This document shows, piece after piece, positions 52,665 to 64,000 of a stretch of 64,000 nt of DNA. Within the stretch, counting starts at the first letter, position 1. Each line of letters begins with the position of its first letter. The notes under the pieces were generated by a model. That model was not told the origin of the DNA and made no database searches. It worked only from the letters and a program-made list of their open reading frames with translations. This DNA comes from Candidatus Omnitrophota bacterium (GTDB lineage: Bacteria > Ratteibacteria > UBA8468 > B48-G9 > JAFGKM01), in the NCBI GenBank assembly GCA_023819375.1, contig JAMWDI010000001.1, positions 1 through 64,000 on the forward strand, read 5' to 3'. A program made the translations under genes and the position numbers.

Positions 52665-54026
52665 ATGAAGAAAATTTTATATAGAAGCACAAACAGAAAA
52701 GCAAGATATGTAGATTTTAAAGAAGCAGTTCTAAAAGGACAACCTGCAGATTATGGACTTTTTATGCCAATAGAATTCCCACAGGTTAACCAATATGAAC
52801 TAAATTCTTTTAAAAAAAAGGAGTATTATGAAATTGCTTTTTCAATTCTCTCTAAATTTCTATCTGGAGAAATACCAGAAGAAAAACTTTATGAAATAGT
52901 AAAAAAATCTTACAATTTTGAAGTTCCTATAGAAAAAATTAATGAAAATTTGTATATTCTCTATCTTGACAGAGGGCCTACCTGTTCTTTTAAAGATTTT
53001 GCAGGAAGATTTATGGCAGGTGTTATGGAATATTTTGCTAAAGAAAATGATTTAAATTTGATTGTTCTCGTTGCTACTTCAGGAGACACAGGTGGAGCAA
53101 TTGCAAATGCCTTTTATAATAAAGAAAATATTAAAGTTGTTATCCTTTTCCCAAAAGATGAAATTACAGAAATTCAAAGAAAACAAATGACAACTTTGAA
53201 TAGAAATGTTATCTCGGTGGCTTTAAATGGCAAATTTGATGATTGCCAAAATTTAGTAAAACGTGCTTTTAATGATGCTGACCTAAAAAATATGAATTTA
53301 ACATCAGCAAACTCAATAAATATTTCAAGGTTACTTCCTCAAAGTGTTTATTATTTTTACGCTTATTCAAGATTAGATTTTAAGAAGTTAATTTTTTCTG
53401 TTCCCTCAGGAAATTTTGGAAATTTGATGGGAGGAGTAATAGCAAAAAAGATGGGTTTACCTGTTGAAAAATTTATAGTTGCTGTTAATGAAAATGATGA
53501 ATTTCCAAAATTTTTAAAAACAGGTAAATATAAACCTGTAATTCCCTCTAAAAAATGCAATTCAAATGCTATGAATGTTGGACATCCAAGCAATTTAGCA
53601 AGATTAATTGACTTATATGGTGGCTGGATTTACGACGAAAGAGATGACTCTGGAAGAGTTATAAGGTATGGTGTTATTAAAGAACAACCTGATATGGAAA
53701 AACTGAGAAAAGATTTTATCTCATTTTCCATTACTGATGAAGAAGTTGAGAAGGCAATAAAAGAATACTATGTAAAATATAAAATTATTCTTGACCCTCA
53801 TGGTGCAGTTGCTGTTTGTGCTTATGAAAAATCAAGTATGAAAGAACCTGTAGTTTCTATAGAAACAGCAAATCCTGGAAAATTTCCTGAAATAATAAAG
53901 AAAATTTTGGGATTTGAACCTGAAATTCCTGAATCTTTAAGAATTTTGATTTCAAAAGATGAGAATTACTTTATATTAGAAAATGATTATGGTAAATTTA
54001 AAGAATTTTTAATGGAGTTAAGATGA
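52665..54026 (+). CDS. thrC: Threonine synthase
   Basis: 453 aa, of the longer fungal/Gram-negative type. N-terminal YRSTNRKARYVDFKEAVLKG and DYGLFMP; PLP Lys in LDRGPTCSFKDFAGRFMAG; VATSGDTGGAIANAFY; TSANSINISRLLPQSVYYFY; SVPSGNFGNLMGG; and SKKCNSNAMNVGHPSN. Makes threonine from O-phosphohomoserine. Overlaps the following homoserine kinase-like gene by 4 bp. Confidence 0.95.
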   Translation: MKKILYRSTNRKARYVDFKEAVLKGQPADYGLFMPIEFPQVNQYELNSFKKKEYYEIAFSILSKFLSGEIPEEKLYEIVKKSYNFEVPIEKINENLYILYLDRGPTCSFKDFAGRFMAGVMEYFAKENDLNLIVLVATSGDTGGAIANAFYNKENIKVVILFPKDEITEIQRKQMTTLNRNVISVALNGKFDDCQNLVKRAFNDADLKNMNLTSANSINISRLLPQSVYYFYAYSRLDFKKLIFSVPSGNFGNLMGGVIAKKMGLPVEKFIVAVNENDEFPKFLKTGKYKPVIPSKKCNSNAMNVGHPSNLARLIDLYGGWIYDERDDSGRVIRYGVIKEQPDMEKLRKDFISFSITDEEVEKAIKEYYVKYKIILDPHGAVAVCAYEKSSMKEPVVSIETANPGKFPEIIKKILGFEPEIPESLRILISKDENYFILENDYGKFKEFLMELR

Positions 54027-55228
54027 AATATATTATTTTAATTATGGATGGTGCAGGTGATTTTCCTATTGAGGAATTACATAATAAAACCCCTTTACAA
54101 ACTGCAGATAAACCAAATATAGATTTTCTTACAAGGATTGGCTGTACTGGAATGTTTAAAACTATACCGGATAATTTTATTCCTGATTCTGGAGTGGCAA
54201 ATTTAACTATTCTCGGATATGATCCTGTAAAATCCTATACAGGAAGAGGAGTTCTTGAAAGTTATGCTAATGGTATTGAACTTGAAGAAGATGAAATTGC
54301 TTTTAGATGTAATTTTATTTCTGTAAAAGATGGTAAAATCATAAGTTATTCAGCGGGATATATTTCAAATGAAGAAAGTAGAGAATTGATTAATTTCTTA
54401 AATGAAAAACTTGGAAATGAAAATGTTAAATTTTATACAGGCGTTGGATTTAAAAATATACTTGTTTTGAAAGGTAATTTTTCTGAAGAAATAATATGTT
54501 ATCCTCCACATGATTACCAAGGGAGAGAAATAAAGGATATAATGATAAAAGAGAAAACAGAAAAAGGGAAAAAAACAGCAGATTTTTTAAACTGGTTGAT
54601 AATTGAGTCAAACAAATATTTAGAAAGTCATCCTATAAATATAAAAAGGGAAAAAGAAGGAAAAGAAAAAGCAAACTACATCTGGCCATGGTCCCAAGGT
54701 AGAAAACCAACTTTGGAAAAATTTTATGATAAATTTAAACTTAAAGGTGCTGTTATTTCTGCAGTTGATTTAATTAAAGGAATAGGAAAAATGATTGGTT
54801 TTGAAGTAATTAATGTTCCAGGTGCTACAGGTTTATGGAATACAAATTATGAAGGGAAAGCAGAATATGCCTTAAAAGCACTTAGAGATTTCGATTTCGT
54901 TTATGTTCATGTTGAAGGAATAGATGAGGCAAGTCATGATGGAAATCTTCAATTAAAAATAAAGAGTATAGAAGATTTTGATAAAAGATTAGTAAAAAAC
55001 ATTATAGAAAATATTGACCTTAAAACAATAAATATAGCAATTCTTCCAGATCATTATACACCTGTAAAATTAAAATCCCATAAACCTGGATATGTCCCGT
55101 TTTTAATTTGTTCCCCTAAACTCAATCCTGACAAAGTTGAAAAATTTGACGAGGAAAGTTGCAAAAATGGTTTTTTTGGCTATATAGAAAAGGATCAATT
55201 TATTAAAATTTTTACAGGCTTAGTGTAA
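54023..55228 (+). CDS. Probable homoserine kinase of the phosphoglycerate-mutase-like family
   Basis: 401 aa, alkaline phosphatase superfamily, homologous to ApgM (30673). KYIILIMDGAGDFPIEELHN holds the metal Asp, FIPDSGVANLTILGYDP the catalytic Ser, SYTGRGVLESYANGIEL follows. The motif AILPDHYTPVKLKSH differs from that of ApgM (TGDHSTP). In many bacteria the ApgM relative next to thrC is proposed to be an alternative homoserine kinase that supplies phosphohomoserine (the ThrB2/TIGR02535 type), and no GHMP-type thrB is in the window. Assignment rests mostly on the gene neighbourhood. Confidence 0.78.
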   Translation: MKYIILIMDGAGDFPIEELHNKTPLQTADKPNIDFLTRIGCTGMFKTIPDNFIPDSGVANLTILGYDPVKSYTGRGVLESYANGIELEEDEIAFRCNFISVKDGKIISYSAGYISNEESRELINFLNEKLGNENVKFYTGVGFKNILVLKGNFSEEIICYPPHDYQGREIKDIMIKEKTEKGKKTADFLNWLIIESNKYLESHPINIKREKEGKEKANYIWPWSQGRKPTLEKFYDKFKLKGAVISAVDLIKGIGKMIGFEVINVPGATGLWNTNYEGKAEYALKALRDFDFVYVHVEGIDEASHDGNLQLKIKSIEDFDKRLVKNIIENIDLKTINIAILPDHYTPVKLKSHKPGYVPFLICSPKLNPDKVEKFDEESCKNGFFGYIEKDQFIKIFTGLV

Positions 55229-55248
55229 AATATTTTAAAGGGAAAAAA

Positions 55249-55884
55249 ATGTATATCATAATTGTAGGATGTGGTAAAATTGGCTCATATCTTGCAAAAA
55301 TTCTTGATGAAAAAAATGATGTTGTGGTAATTGATAAAGATGAAAAAAATTTTGAAAAACTTGGCGATTTTAATGGAATGACAATTGTTGGTGACGCTCT
55401 TGACATAGATATTCTTAAAGAAAGTGGTATTGAAAAAGCAGATGCAATCGCAGTAACCACAAGCAATGACAATGTAAATATAATAATAGCACAAATTGCT
55501 AAAAAGAAATTCAAAATTCCAAGAGTAATAGCAAGGATTTCAGACCCTTTAAAAGATGAAATATGTAAAAATTTTGGAATTGAAACTATAAACGTAACAT
55601 CTATTATTTCCTCGCTTGTAAAAGATGGATTAACTAAGAAACTTGCTATAAAACATTTGATTGAAAATGAAGATTTTACAATTGTTGAATTAAAAAATGA
55701 ATTATTTGTAGGAAAAAAAATAAAAGAAATAAACAAAAATGGTGAATTACTTATTATAGGAATAATAAGAAACAATGAAAATTTTATTCCAGAAGAGGAT
55801 TTTTTAATTGAAAAAAATGATAAAATAATAGGAATAACAAAGAAAAATTTTTTGAATAAATTTAGAAAACTTATTGAGTTATGA
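55249..55884 (+). CDS. trkA: Trk potassium uptake NAD-binding subunit (TrkA, copy 1)
   Basis: 211 aa with one RCK unit: Rossmann fold IIVGCGKIGSYLAKIL, VVVIDKDEKNFEKL, VVGDALDIDILKESGIEKAD-type switch region; then a C-terminal TrkA_C domain (FTIVELKNELFVGKKIKEIN). Binds NAD(H) or nucleotides to gate TrkH. Overlaps copy 2 by 4 bp. Confidence 0.9.
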   Translation: MYIIIVGCGKIGSYLAKILDEKNDVVVIDKDEKNFEKLGDFNGMTIVGDALDIDILKESGIEKADAIAVTTSNDNVNIIIAQIAKKKFKIPRVIARISDPLKDEICKNFGIETINVTSIISSLVKDGLTKKLAIKHLIENEDFTIVELKNELFVGKKIKEINKNGELLIIGIIRNNENFIPEEDFLIEKNDKIIGITKKNFLNKFRKLIEL

Positions 55885-56549
55885 ATATAATAATTGTTGG
55901 TGGCGGAAACGTTGGTTATTATCTTGCAGAAAAATTAAGTGAGAAACATTATGTTGTTTTAATTGAAAAAGAACACAAATTAAGTGAAGAGATTGCTTCT
56001 AAATTAAATTGCCTCGTTATAGGCGGCGATGGATGTGATCCAGAAGTTTTGAAAAATGCTGGAATTAAAAAGGCAGATGTTGTTGCAGCAGTTACAGGAA
56101 GTGATGAAGATAATTTAATCATATGTGAAATTGCAAAAGAACTTTTTAATGTTAGAAGGACTATCGCAAGAGTTAATAATCCCAAAAATGAAAAAACATT
56201 TTATGAACTTGGTGTTGATGTAGCAATAAGCGGAACTTCAATGATAGCAAAAATTATTGAAGAAGAAGTTAACTGGGAAGATTTTATAACTCTTTTTACA
56301 TTTAAAAAGGGAAAATTATCAATATTGAGAATTGATTTACATGAAAGATCTCCTATTGTGAATAAAAAAATGGGAGAAATTCAATTACCAGAAGATGCAG
56401 TAATTGTTGCTGTTATGAGAGAAGATGAACTTTTCATTCCTAAAAGTGATTTTATTTTCAAAGAAGGAGATGAGATTATAGCAATAACAAAAGTTGAAAA
56501 CGAAAATAATCTTGTTAACTTTTTAATTGGAGAAATTGAAGAAACATGA
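55881..56549 (+). CDS. trkA: Trk potassium uptake NAD-binding subunit (TrkA, copy 2)
   Basis: 222 aa with the same order: IIVGGGNVGYYLAEKL, VVLIEKEHKLSEEI, VIGGDGCDPEVLKNAGI, and TrkA_C about 140-220. Similar to copy 1 but clearly diverged, so the two may form a heteromeric ring (E. coli TrkA has both units in one chain). Its TGA overlaps the ATG of a 46-aa ORF. Confidence 0.9.
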   Translation: MNIIIVGGGNVGYYLAEKLSEKHYVVLIEKEHKLSEEIASKLNCLVIGGDGCDPEVLKNAGIKKADVVAAVTGSDEDNLIICEIAKELFNVRRTIARVNNPKNEKTFYELGVDVAISGTSMIAKIIEEEVNWEDFITLFTFKKGKLSILRIDLHERSPIVNKKMGEIQLPEDAVIVAVMREDELFIPKSDFIFKEGDEIIAITKVENENNLVNFLIGEIEET

Positions 56550-56686
56550 CAAAATTGGCTAAATTATTGAAAATTTTTTTAAAAAGTATATTTGGAATAT
56601 TTTTAGAATTATTTTTTATTTCTTCTATTCTTTTTTTAATTCTCATTATGAATTTTGTTCTCTACTTTTTTGCTAAATTAAGATGA
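56546..56686 (+). CDS. Small 46-aa single-pass membrane protein between trkA and trkH
   Basis: ATG at 56546 overlaps the TGA of trkA copy 2, and its own TGA overlaps the ATG of trkH (ATGA at both ends). It encodes MTKLAKLLKIFLKSIFGIFL and then a strongly hydrophobic stretch (residues about 16-42) that ends in YFFAKLR. The positive N-terminus and single helix are like those of small transporter subunits such as KdpF. The perfect coupling at both ends is the main evidence that it is translated. No named family recognised. Confidence 0.72.
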   Translation: MTKLAKLLKIFLKSIFGIFLELFFISSILFLILIMNFVLYFFAKLR

Positions 56687-58182
56687 TACCTCAATTTTCA
56701 AGAGAGGATTTGAAAGGTATTTTTCATTATATTGGAAAACTAATTATTGCTTTAGGATATTTATTTTTAGTTCCGGTTTTTGTAGGACTTATTTATAAAG
56801 AATGGGACTGTTCTCTTGATTTTATAATTTCTTCTTTACTTTCTTTTTCATTTGGATATCTTTTAATTTTTTTATATCCAGAAGAATCTGATATTAATTG
56901 GAGACAGGCAATGACGATAACATCTATAATTTGGCTTGTTTATATGTTTTTGGGGGCTTTCCCGCTTTTTCTTTCAGGCCATTATAATTCTTATCTTGAC
57001 AGTTGTTTTGAATCAATGAGTGCTCTTGCAACAACAGGCCTTGTTTTAGTTCGAGATCTTGACCATATGGCATATACATATAATTTCTGGCGACATTTTA
57101 TGTGTTTTATAGGTGGTCAAGGAATAGTTCTTGTTGGCCTATTAATATTTTTTAAAGGTGCTTCTGCCTTTAAAATATATGTTGGAGAAGGGAGAGAAGA
57201 AAAGATATTACCCAATGTGGTTCAAACAGCAAAATTTATATGGTTAGTTTCAATTTGTTATTTAATTATTTTTACTCTTGTTTTAGGATTTATTAATATT
57301 CTTCATGGTATCCCTCCATCAAGAGCATTTTTTCATGCATTATGTATATTCATGGCAGGATGGGATACTGCAGGTTTTGCTGTGCAATCTCAAAATATTA
57401 CTTATTATCATAGTGGAATTATCAATATAATAACTGCCCTTATTGTTATATTGGGAGCATTAAGTTTTGGTCTTCATTATGCAGTTTGGACAGGTAAGTT
57501 CCGAGAAATTCTTAAAAATTATGAATTAAAAATCTTTTTAATCAGTATAATGTTGCTTATTTTTTTCTCTTATATAGGTTACATAAAAGGAAAAGAAGAT
57601 ACTGATTTTGTTTCAAGTTTTAGGATTGTCTCATATCATATAATTTCCGGACATACAGGCGTTGGATATACAAACGCTGATTCGTACCATTTCAAGCATC
57701 ATTGGTCCGAATTTTCTCTTGCTTTTTTAATCATAGCAATGGGGCTTGGAGGATGCTCTTGTTCTACTTCTGGAGGAATAAAAATGTTAAGAATAGGATT
57801 ATTTTTAAAAGAGATAAAAAAAGAAATTAAAGAATTTAGTTCTCCATTCTCTACAGTCATCGTTGAAAAATTTCATCACATAAGGGATATAAGTATTTCT
57901 GATGCTCAAATTAAAACGTCTATTATAATAGTTCTGATGTACATTATAACTTATTTACTCGGAGGAATTATAGGAAGTTTTTTAGGATATCCATTTCTTT
58001 ATTCTCTCTTTGAGTCAACTTCTGCTTGTGCAAATGTTGGACTTTCTGTTGGAATTACAAATCCCTCTATGCCTAATATATTAAAAATTGTATATATAAT
58101 TGAAATGTGGATAGGGAGGTTAGAGTTTATTTCAATATTTGTTTTCATTAAATTTTTATTTTCATTAAGGAGCCCAGAATGA
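56683..58182 (+). CDS. trkH: Potassium uptake channel subunit TrkH
   Basis: 499 aa, about ten membrane segments. The four P-loops are visible: ESMSALATTGLVLV, FMAGWDTAGFAVQS, ISGHTGVGYTNAD and ESTSACANVGLSVG, the usual filter with its Gly residues. GGCSCSTSGGIKMLRIGLFL is the conserved loop. Takes up K+ under control of the TrkA subunits upstream. Overlaps the next gene by 4 bp. Confidence 0.95.
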   Translation: MIPQFSREDLKGIFHYIGKLIIALGYLFLVPVFVGLIYKEWDCSLDFIISSLLSFSFGYLLIFLYPEESDINWRQAMTITSIIWLVYMFLGAFPLFLSGHYNSYLDSCFESMSALATTGLVLVRDLDHMAYTYNFWRHFMCFIGGQGIVLVGLLIFFKGASAFKIYVGEGREEKILPNVVQTAKFIWLVSICYLIIFTLVLGFINILHGIPPSRAFFHALCIFMAGWDTAGFAVQSQNITYYHSGIINIITALIVILGALSFGLHYAVWTGKFREILKNYELKIFLISIMLLIFFSYIGYIKGKEDTDFVSSFRIVSYHIISGHTGVGYTNADSYHFKHHWSEFSLAFLIIAMGLGGCSCSTSGGIKMLRIGLFLKEIKKEIKEFSSPFSTVIVEKFHHIRDISISDAQIKTSIIIVLMYIITYLLGGIIGSFLGYPFLYSLFESTSACANVGLSVGITNPSMPNILKIVYIIEMWIGRLEFISIFVFIKFLFSLRSPE

Positions 58183-58664
58183 AAAAATCTTTTCTAATTT
58201 TTCTATTTTTTATTTTTCACATATATGCGTTTGATTTAGTGAGAATTAAGGAATTATATGAAAATGCAGAAAAGTTTGACAAAAAACCAGTTATAATAGA
58301 GGGAGAAGTAATTGGCGATATAATGGGCAAAAAAGATGAAAAATGGATAAATGTTAAAGAAGAGAAAGGAGATTTTGCAATTGGAGTTGTGGTAAGTAAA
58401 GAGGATGCTTTAAAAATAGAAAATTTGGGAAGATATGGAATTAAAGGTGATATTATAAGAGTGAAGGGAATATATAATACAAGTTGTATAAAACATCAAG
58501 GTGAGAGAGATATACATGCAATTAAAATAGAGATCATTAAAAGAGGTGGAAAATTACCCATACCAGAAATAAGTTTGAGCAAAATAATTTCAACTTTTAT
58601 TTTACTTGGAATAACTTATCTTATCATTCTTCTTTATCACAAAAAAACAAAAAGTTTACAATAA
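58179..58664 (+). CDS. Exported OB-fold-like protein with C-terminal membrane anchor
   Basis: 161 aa. Signal peptide (MKKSFLIFLFFIFHIYAF), an OB-fold-like domain about 25-125 (KPVIIEGEVIGDIM, KWINVKEEKGDFAIGVVV, GIKGDIIRVKGIYNTSC) and one membrane segment about 137-155 (IISTFILLGITYLIILLY). Looks like a tRNA-anticodon-type OB domain on the outer face of the membrane. Last gene of the trk operon; its ATG overlaps the trkH stop. Role unknown. Confidence 0.7.
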   Translation: MKKSFLIFLFFIFHIYAFDLVRIKELYENAEKFDKKPVIIEGEVIGDIMGKKDEKWINVKEEKGDFAIGVVVSKEDALKIENLGRYGIKGDIIRVKGIYNTSCIKHQGERDIHAIKIEIIKRGGKLPIPEISLSKIISTFILLGITYLIILLYHKKTKSLQ

Positions 58665-59945
58665 AATACCAAAAAGATAATGTCTTTCTCCTCTTTTTAT
58701 TTCTACTTTTACAATCTCCCCTTCTATATTTTTCTTTGTTTCTATCAATACTGGTTTATTATTCATTGTTCGTCCAATATAGGTATTTTCTTTTTTATAA
58801 CTTTTCTTTCTAACAAAAACTTCTTCAATTTTTCCTTCCATATTTTTATTTTTCAGAATTGAAATTTTATTTTGCAAATTAAAAATTAATTGATGTCTTC
58901 TTTCTTTCTCTTCTTTTGAAACTGTATCTGGCATTTTACTTGCTTCTGTATGTGGTCTTGGAGAATATTTAAAAACATAAAGATCGTCAAATTTAATTTT
59001 TTCTATAAGATTATATGTTTCTTCAAAATCTTTTTCATCTTCGTAAGGAAAGCCAACCATTATGTCGGAAGTTATTGAAATTTCAGGACATAAGTTTCTC
59101 ACTTTTTCAACAATTTTTAAATATTTTTCAACTGTATATTTTCTATTCATAAGTTTTAAAATCTTGTCTGAACCAGATTGAAGAGGTAAATGGAGATGCT
59201 TATATAATTTTGGTAATTCAGAGAATAAATTTAATAAATCTTCTGATATATCCTTGGGATGAGATGTTAAAAAACCAATTCTTAAAATTTTTTCAATATT
59301 ATGAACCCTTTTAAGTAATTTAACAAAATCACCACCAATATCTTTCCCATATTCATTTACATTTTGTCCGATTAAAAAAATTTCCCTTATCCCCTTCTCT
59401 ATAAGTGTTTGTATTTCTTTGATAACAACATCTTCTGGCTTACTTATTAACTTACCTCTTGCAAATGGAACTACACAATATGAACAAAAATTTTCACAAC
59501 CTTTTGTAATTGCGACGAAAGAAGTAAATTTTTCTGAAATTTGTGGGACAATCAATTCTTTAAGAAATCCTTCATCTTCTTCAAAAATAGCAATTTTTCC
59601 CCCATTATATTTTTTTAAACGTTCAACAAATTTTTTATAAGAATTGGGCCCACTTATAATATCTATAAAGTCAAATTTTTTAAAAATTTCTTCTTTATAA
59701 ATTGCAGGAACACATCCAACAAGGCAAAATACCTTATTATTTTTTTTATTTTTAAATGATCCTAAAAATGAAAGAGCCCTATCCTCTGCATGTTTTCTAA
59801 CACAACAAGTATTAACTATTACGATATCCGCCTCTTCTATCGAAGAAATTTCTAAAAATCCATTTTCAAATAAAAGTGTTCTTAATTTATCTGAATCATA
59901 AAAATTCATTTGACAGCCATAGGTTTTAATGAAAAATTTTTTCAT
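58656..59945 (-). CDS. miaB: tRNA-2-methylthio-N6-isopentenyladenosine synthase
   Basis: 429 aa radical SAM methylthiotransferase. N-terminal domain: KTYGCQMNFYDSD, IVNTCCVRKHAEDRA and LVGCVPAIYK with the three auxiliary-cluster cysteines. Radical SAM core: TKGCENFCSYCVVPFARGK. LPLQSGSDKILKLMNRKYTV and DIMVGFPYEDEKDFEETYNL follow, and a short TRAM domain ends the chain. Modifies A37 of tRNAs that read UNN codons. Overlaps the trk operon end by 9 bp. Confidence 0.95.
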   Translation of the reverse strand: MKKFFIKTYGCQMNFYDSDKLRTLLFENGFLEISSIEEADIVIVNTCCVRKHAEDRALSFLGSFKNKKNNKVFCLVGCVPAIYKEEIFKKFDFIDIISGPNSYKKFVERLKKYNGGKIAIFEEDEGFLKELIVPQISEKFTSFVAITKGCENFCSYCVVPFARGKLISKPEDVVIKEIQTLIEKGIREIFLIGQNVNEYGKDIGGDFVKLLKRVHNIEKILRIGFLTSHPKDISEDLLNLFSELPKLYKHLHLPLQSGSDKILKLMNRKYTVEKYLKIVEKVRNLCPEISITSDIMVGFPYEDEKDFEETYNLIEKIKFDDLYVFKYSPRPHTEASKMPDTVSKEEKERRHQLIFNLQNKISILKNKNMEGKIEEVFVRKKSYKKENTYIGRTMNNKPVLIETKKNIEGEIVKVEIKRGERHYLFGILL

Positions 59946-59953
59946 AATAGGTC

Positions 59954-60211
59954 TTAAATTTTTCGCAGAGTATAAACTGCACCAATAATTAAACCAACTA
60001 AAGTGAAAAGATTTATTTTAAAAATTAAAGAAAAAGATAAATTAAAAATAATAAGATCTAAACTATTTATTTTCCACATAGGATTTAGAGATTTTGAAAT
60101 TAAATTATAAAAATACCACTTTTCTGGAATAAAAAACAACAAAATCTCTCCAATGCATGTTCCTATCATTGCACATAAAAATAAAATTATTACTGTGTAT
60201 AAAAATCTCAT
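59954..60211 (-). CDS. DUF4321 small membrane protein
   Basis: 85 aa with two hydrophobic segments: about 3-28 (FLYTVIILFLCAMIGTCIGE) and about 60-82 (FKINLFTLVGLIIGAVYTLR). GTCIGEILLFF, NSLDLIIFNLSFSLIFKINL fit DUF4321, a family of unknown role. Lies 8 bp upstream of miaB in the same direction. Confidence 0.7.
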   Translation of the reverse strand: MRFLYTVIILFLCAMIGTCIGEILLFFIPEKWYFYNLISKSLNPMWKINSLDLIIFNLSFSLIFKINLFTLVGLIIGAVYTLRKI

Positions 60212-60242
60212 GATTAAAATATAAATTAAATTCTAAAAAATT

Positions 60243-64000
<3,758 letters not shown>

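Noticed and set aside
55212-55775. 187-codon minus-strand frame opposite trkA copy 1
   Set aside because: The plus strand has all TrkA motifs in the same place; the antisense frame is a hydrophobic Ser/Phe/Ile-rich mirror of a Lys/Glu/Asp-rich gene, a common artefact in AT-rich DNA.

Overview
This window is AT-rich (roughly 28-30% GC by eye) and densely packed. It comes from a bacterium with a peptidoglycan wall (murC, murG), bacterial S2, L27 and EF-Ts, and NAD-dependent DNA ligase. Several DUF1559-type prepilins with a C-terminal H-X9-D(G/S) motif, GntR-LacI hybrid regulators, large secreted sugar-acting proteins, an Rnf complex and archaeal-type phosphoglycerate mutases suggest an uncultivated anaerobe of the PVC/Omnitrophota/Lentisphaera type. 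That placement is an inference. No rRNA, CRISPR array or intact insertion sequence was seen.

Region 1 (1-19.4 kb) is accessory and almost entirely on the minus strand. A theme recurs: a GntR-LacI regulator, then a prepilin, then large secreted proteins with beta-sandwich and TIM-barrel domains. Some modules are intact (regulator 15414, prepilin 14304, 970-aa protein 13523). Others are decaying: a prepilin cut off at residue 27 and fused to a hydrolase tail, a barrel protein that has lost its barrel, and a lone C-terminal fragment. A PL22-like propeller, a three-module QueG-like iron-sulfur protein, an amidohydrolase and a sugar isomerase-like protein sit among them. The three regulators have strong sigma70-type promoters with palindromic or repeated candidate operators at the transcription start.

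Region 2 (19.5-29.5 kb) holds housekeeping and small-operon genes: a PAS protein, a URO-D family protein, yggS, nnrD-acpS-rpmA, alanine dehydrogenase, a DegT aminotransferase, a ROK regulator, and tRNAs Gly(CCC), Ser(CGA), Arg(TCT) and Lys(CTT).

Region 3 (29.5-37.6 kb, plus strand) is one tight operon: a DUF362 ferredoxin-like protein, apgM, rnfC-rnfD-rnfG, a flavodoxin-like protein, rnfE-rnfA, and a rhomboid-TPR protein. No rnfB is present. Rnf would couple ferredoxin and NAD redox to a Na+ or H+ gradient. The NhaD/ArsB-type transporter and Trk K+ system further along may use or balance such gradients.

Region 4 (37.6-64 kb) has an envelope operon (murG-murC-nnrE-HEAT/CBM9-TPR/propeller), a thiolase-like PP-loop protein with UPF0280, a transporter with a CBS protein, rpsB-tsf with two membrane or secreted proteins, an HU-like protein with tRNA-Leu(CAA), thrC with a probable homoserine kinase, a trkA-trkA-small ORF-trkH operon, miaB, a DUF4321 protein, a tyrosine recombinase, ligA and a DUF763 protein cut by the window edge.

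Two features apply across the window. All eight convergent gene pairs abut or overlap, and I found no clear intrinsic terminator. Several promoters place the predicted transcription start within 0-5 nt of the start codon, which suggests leaderless mRNAs are common here.
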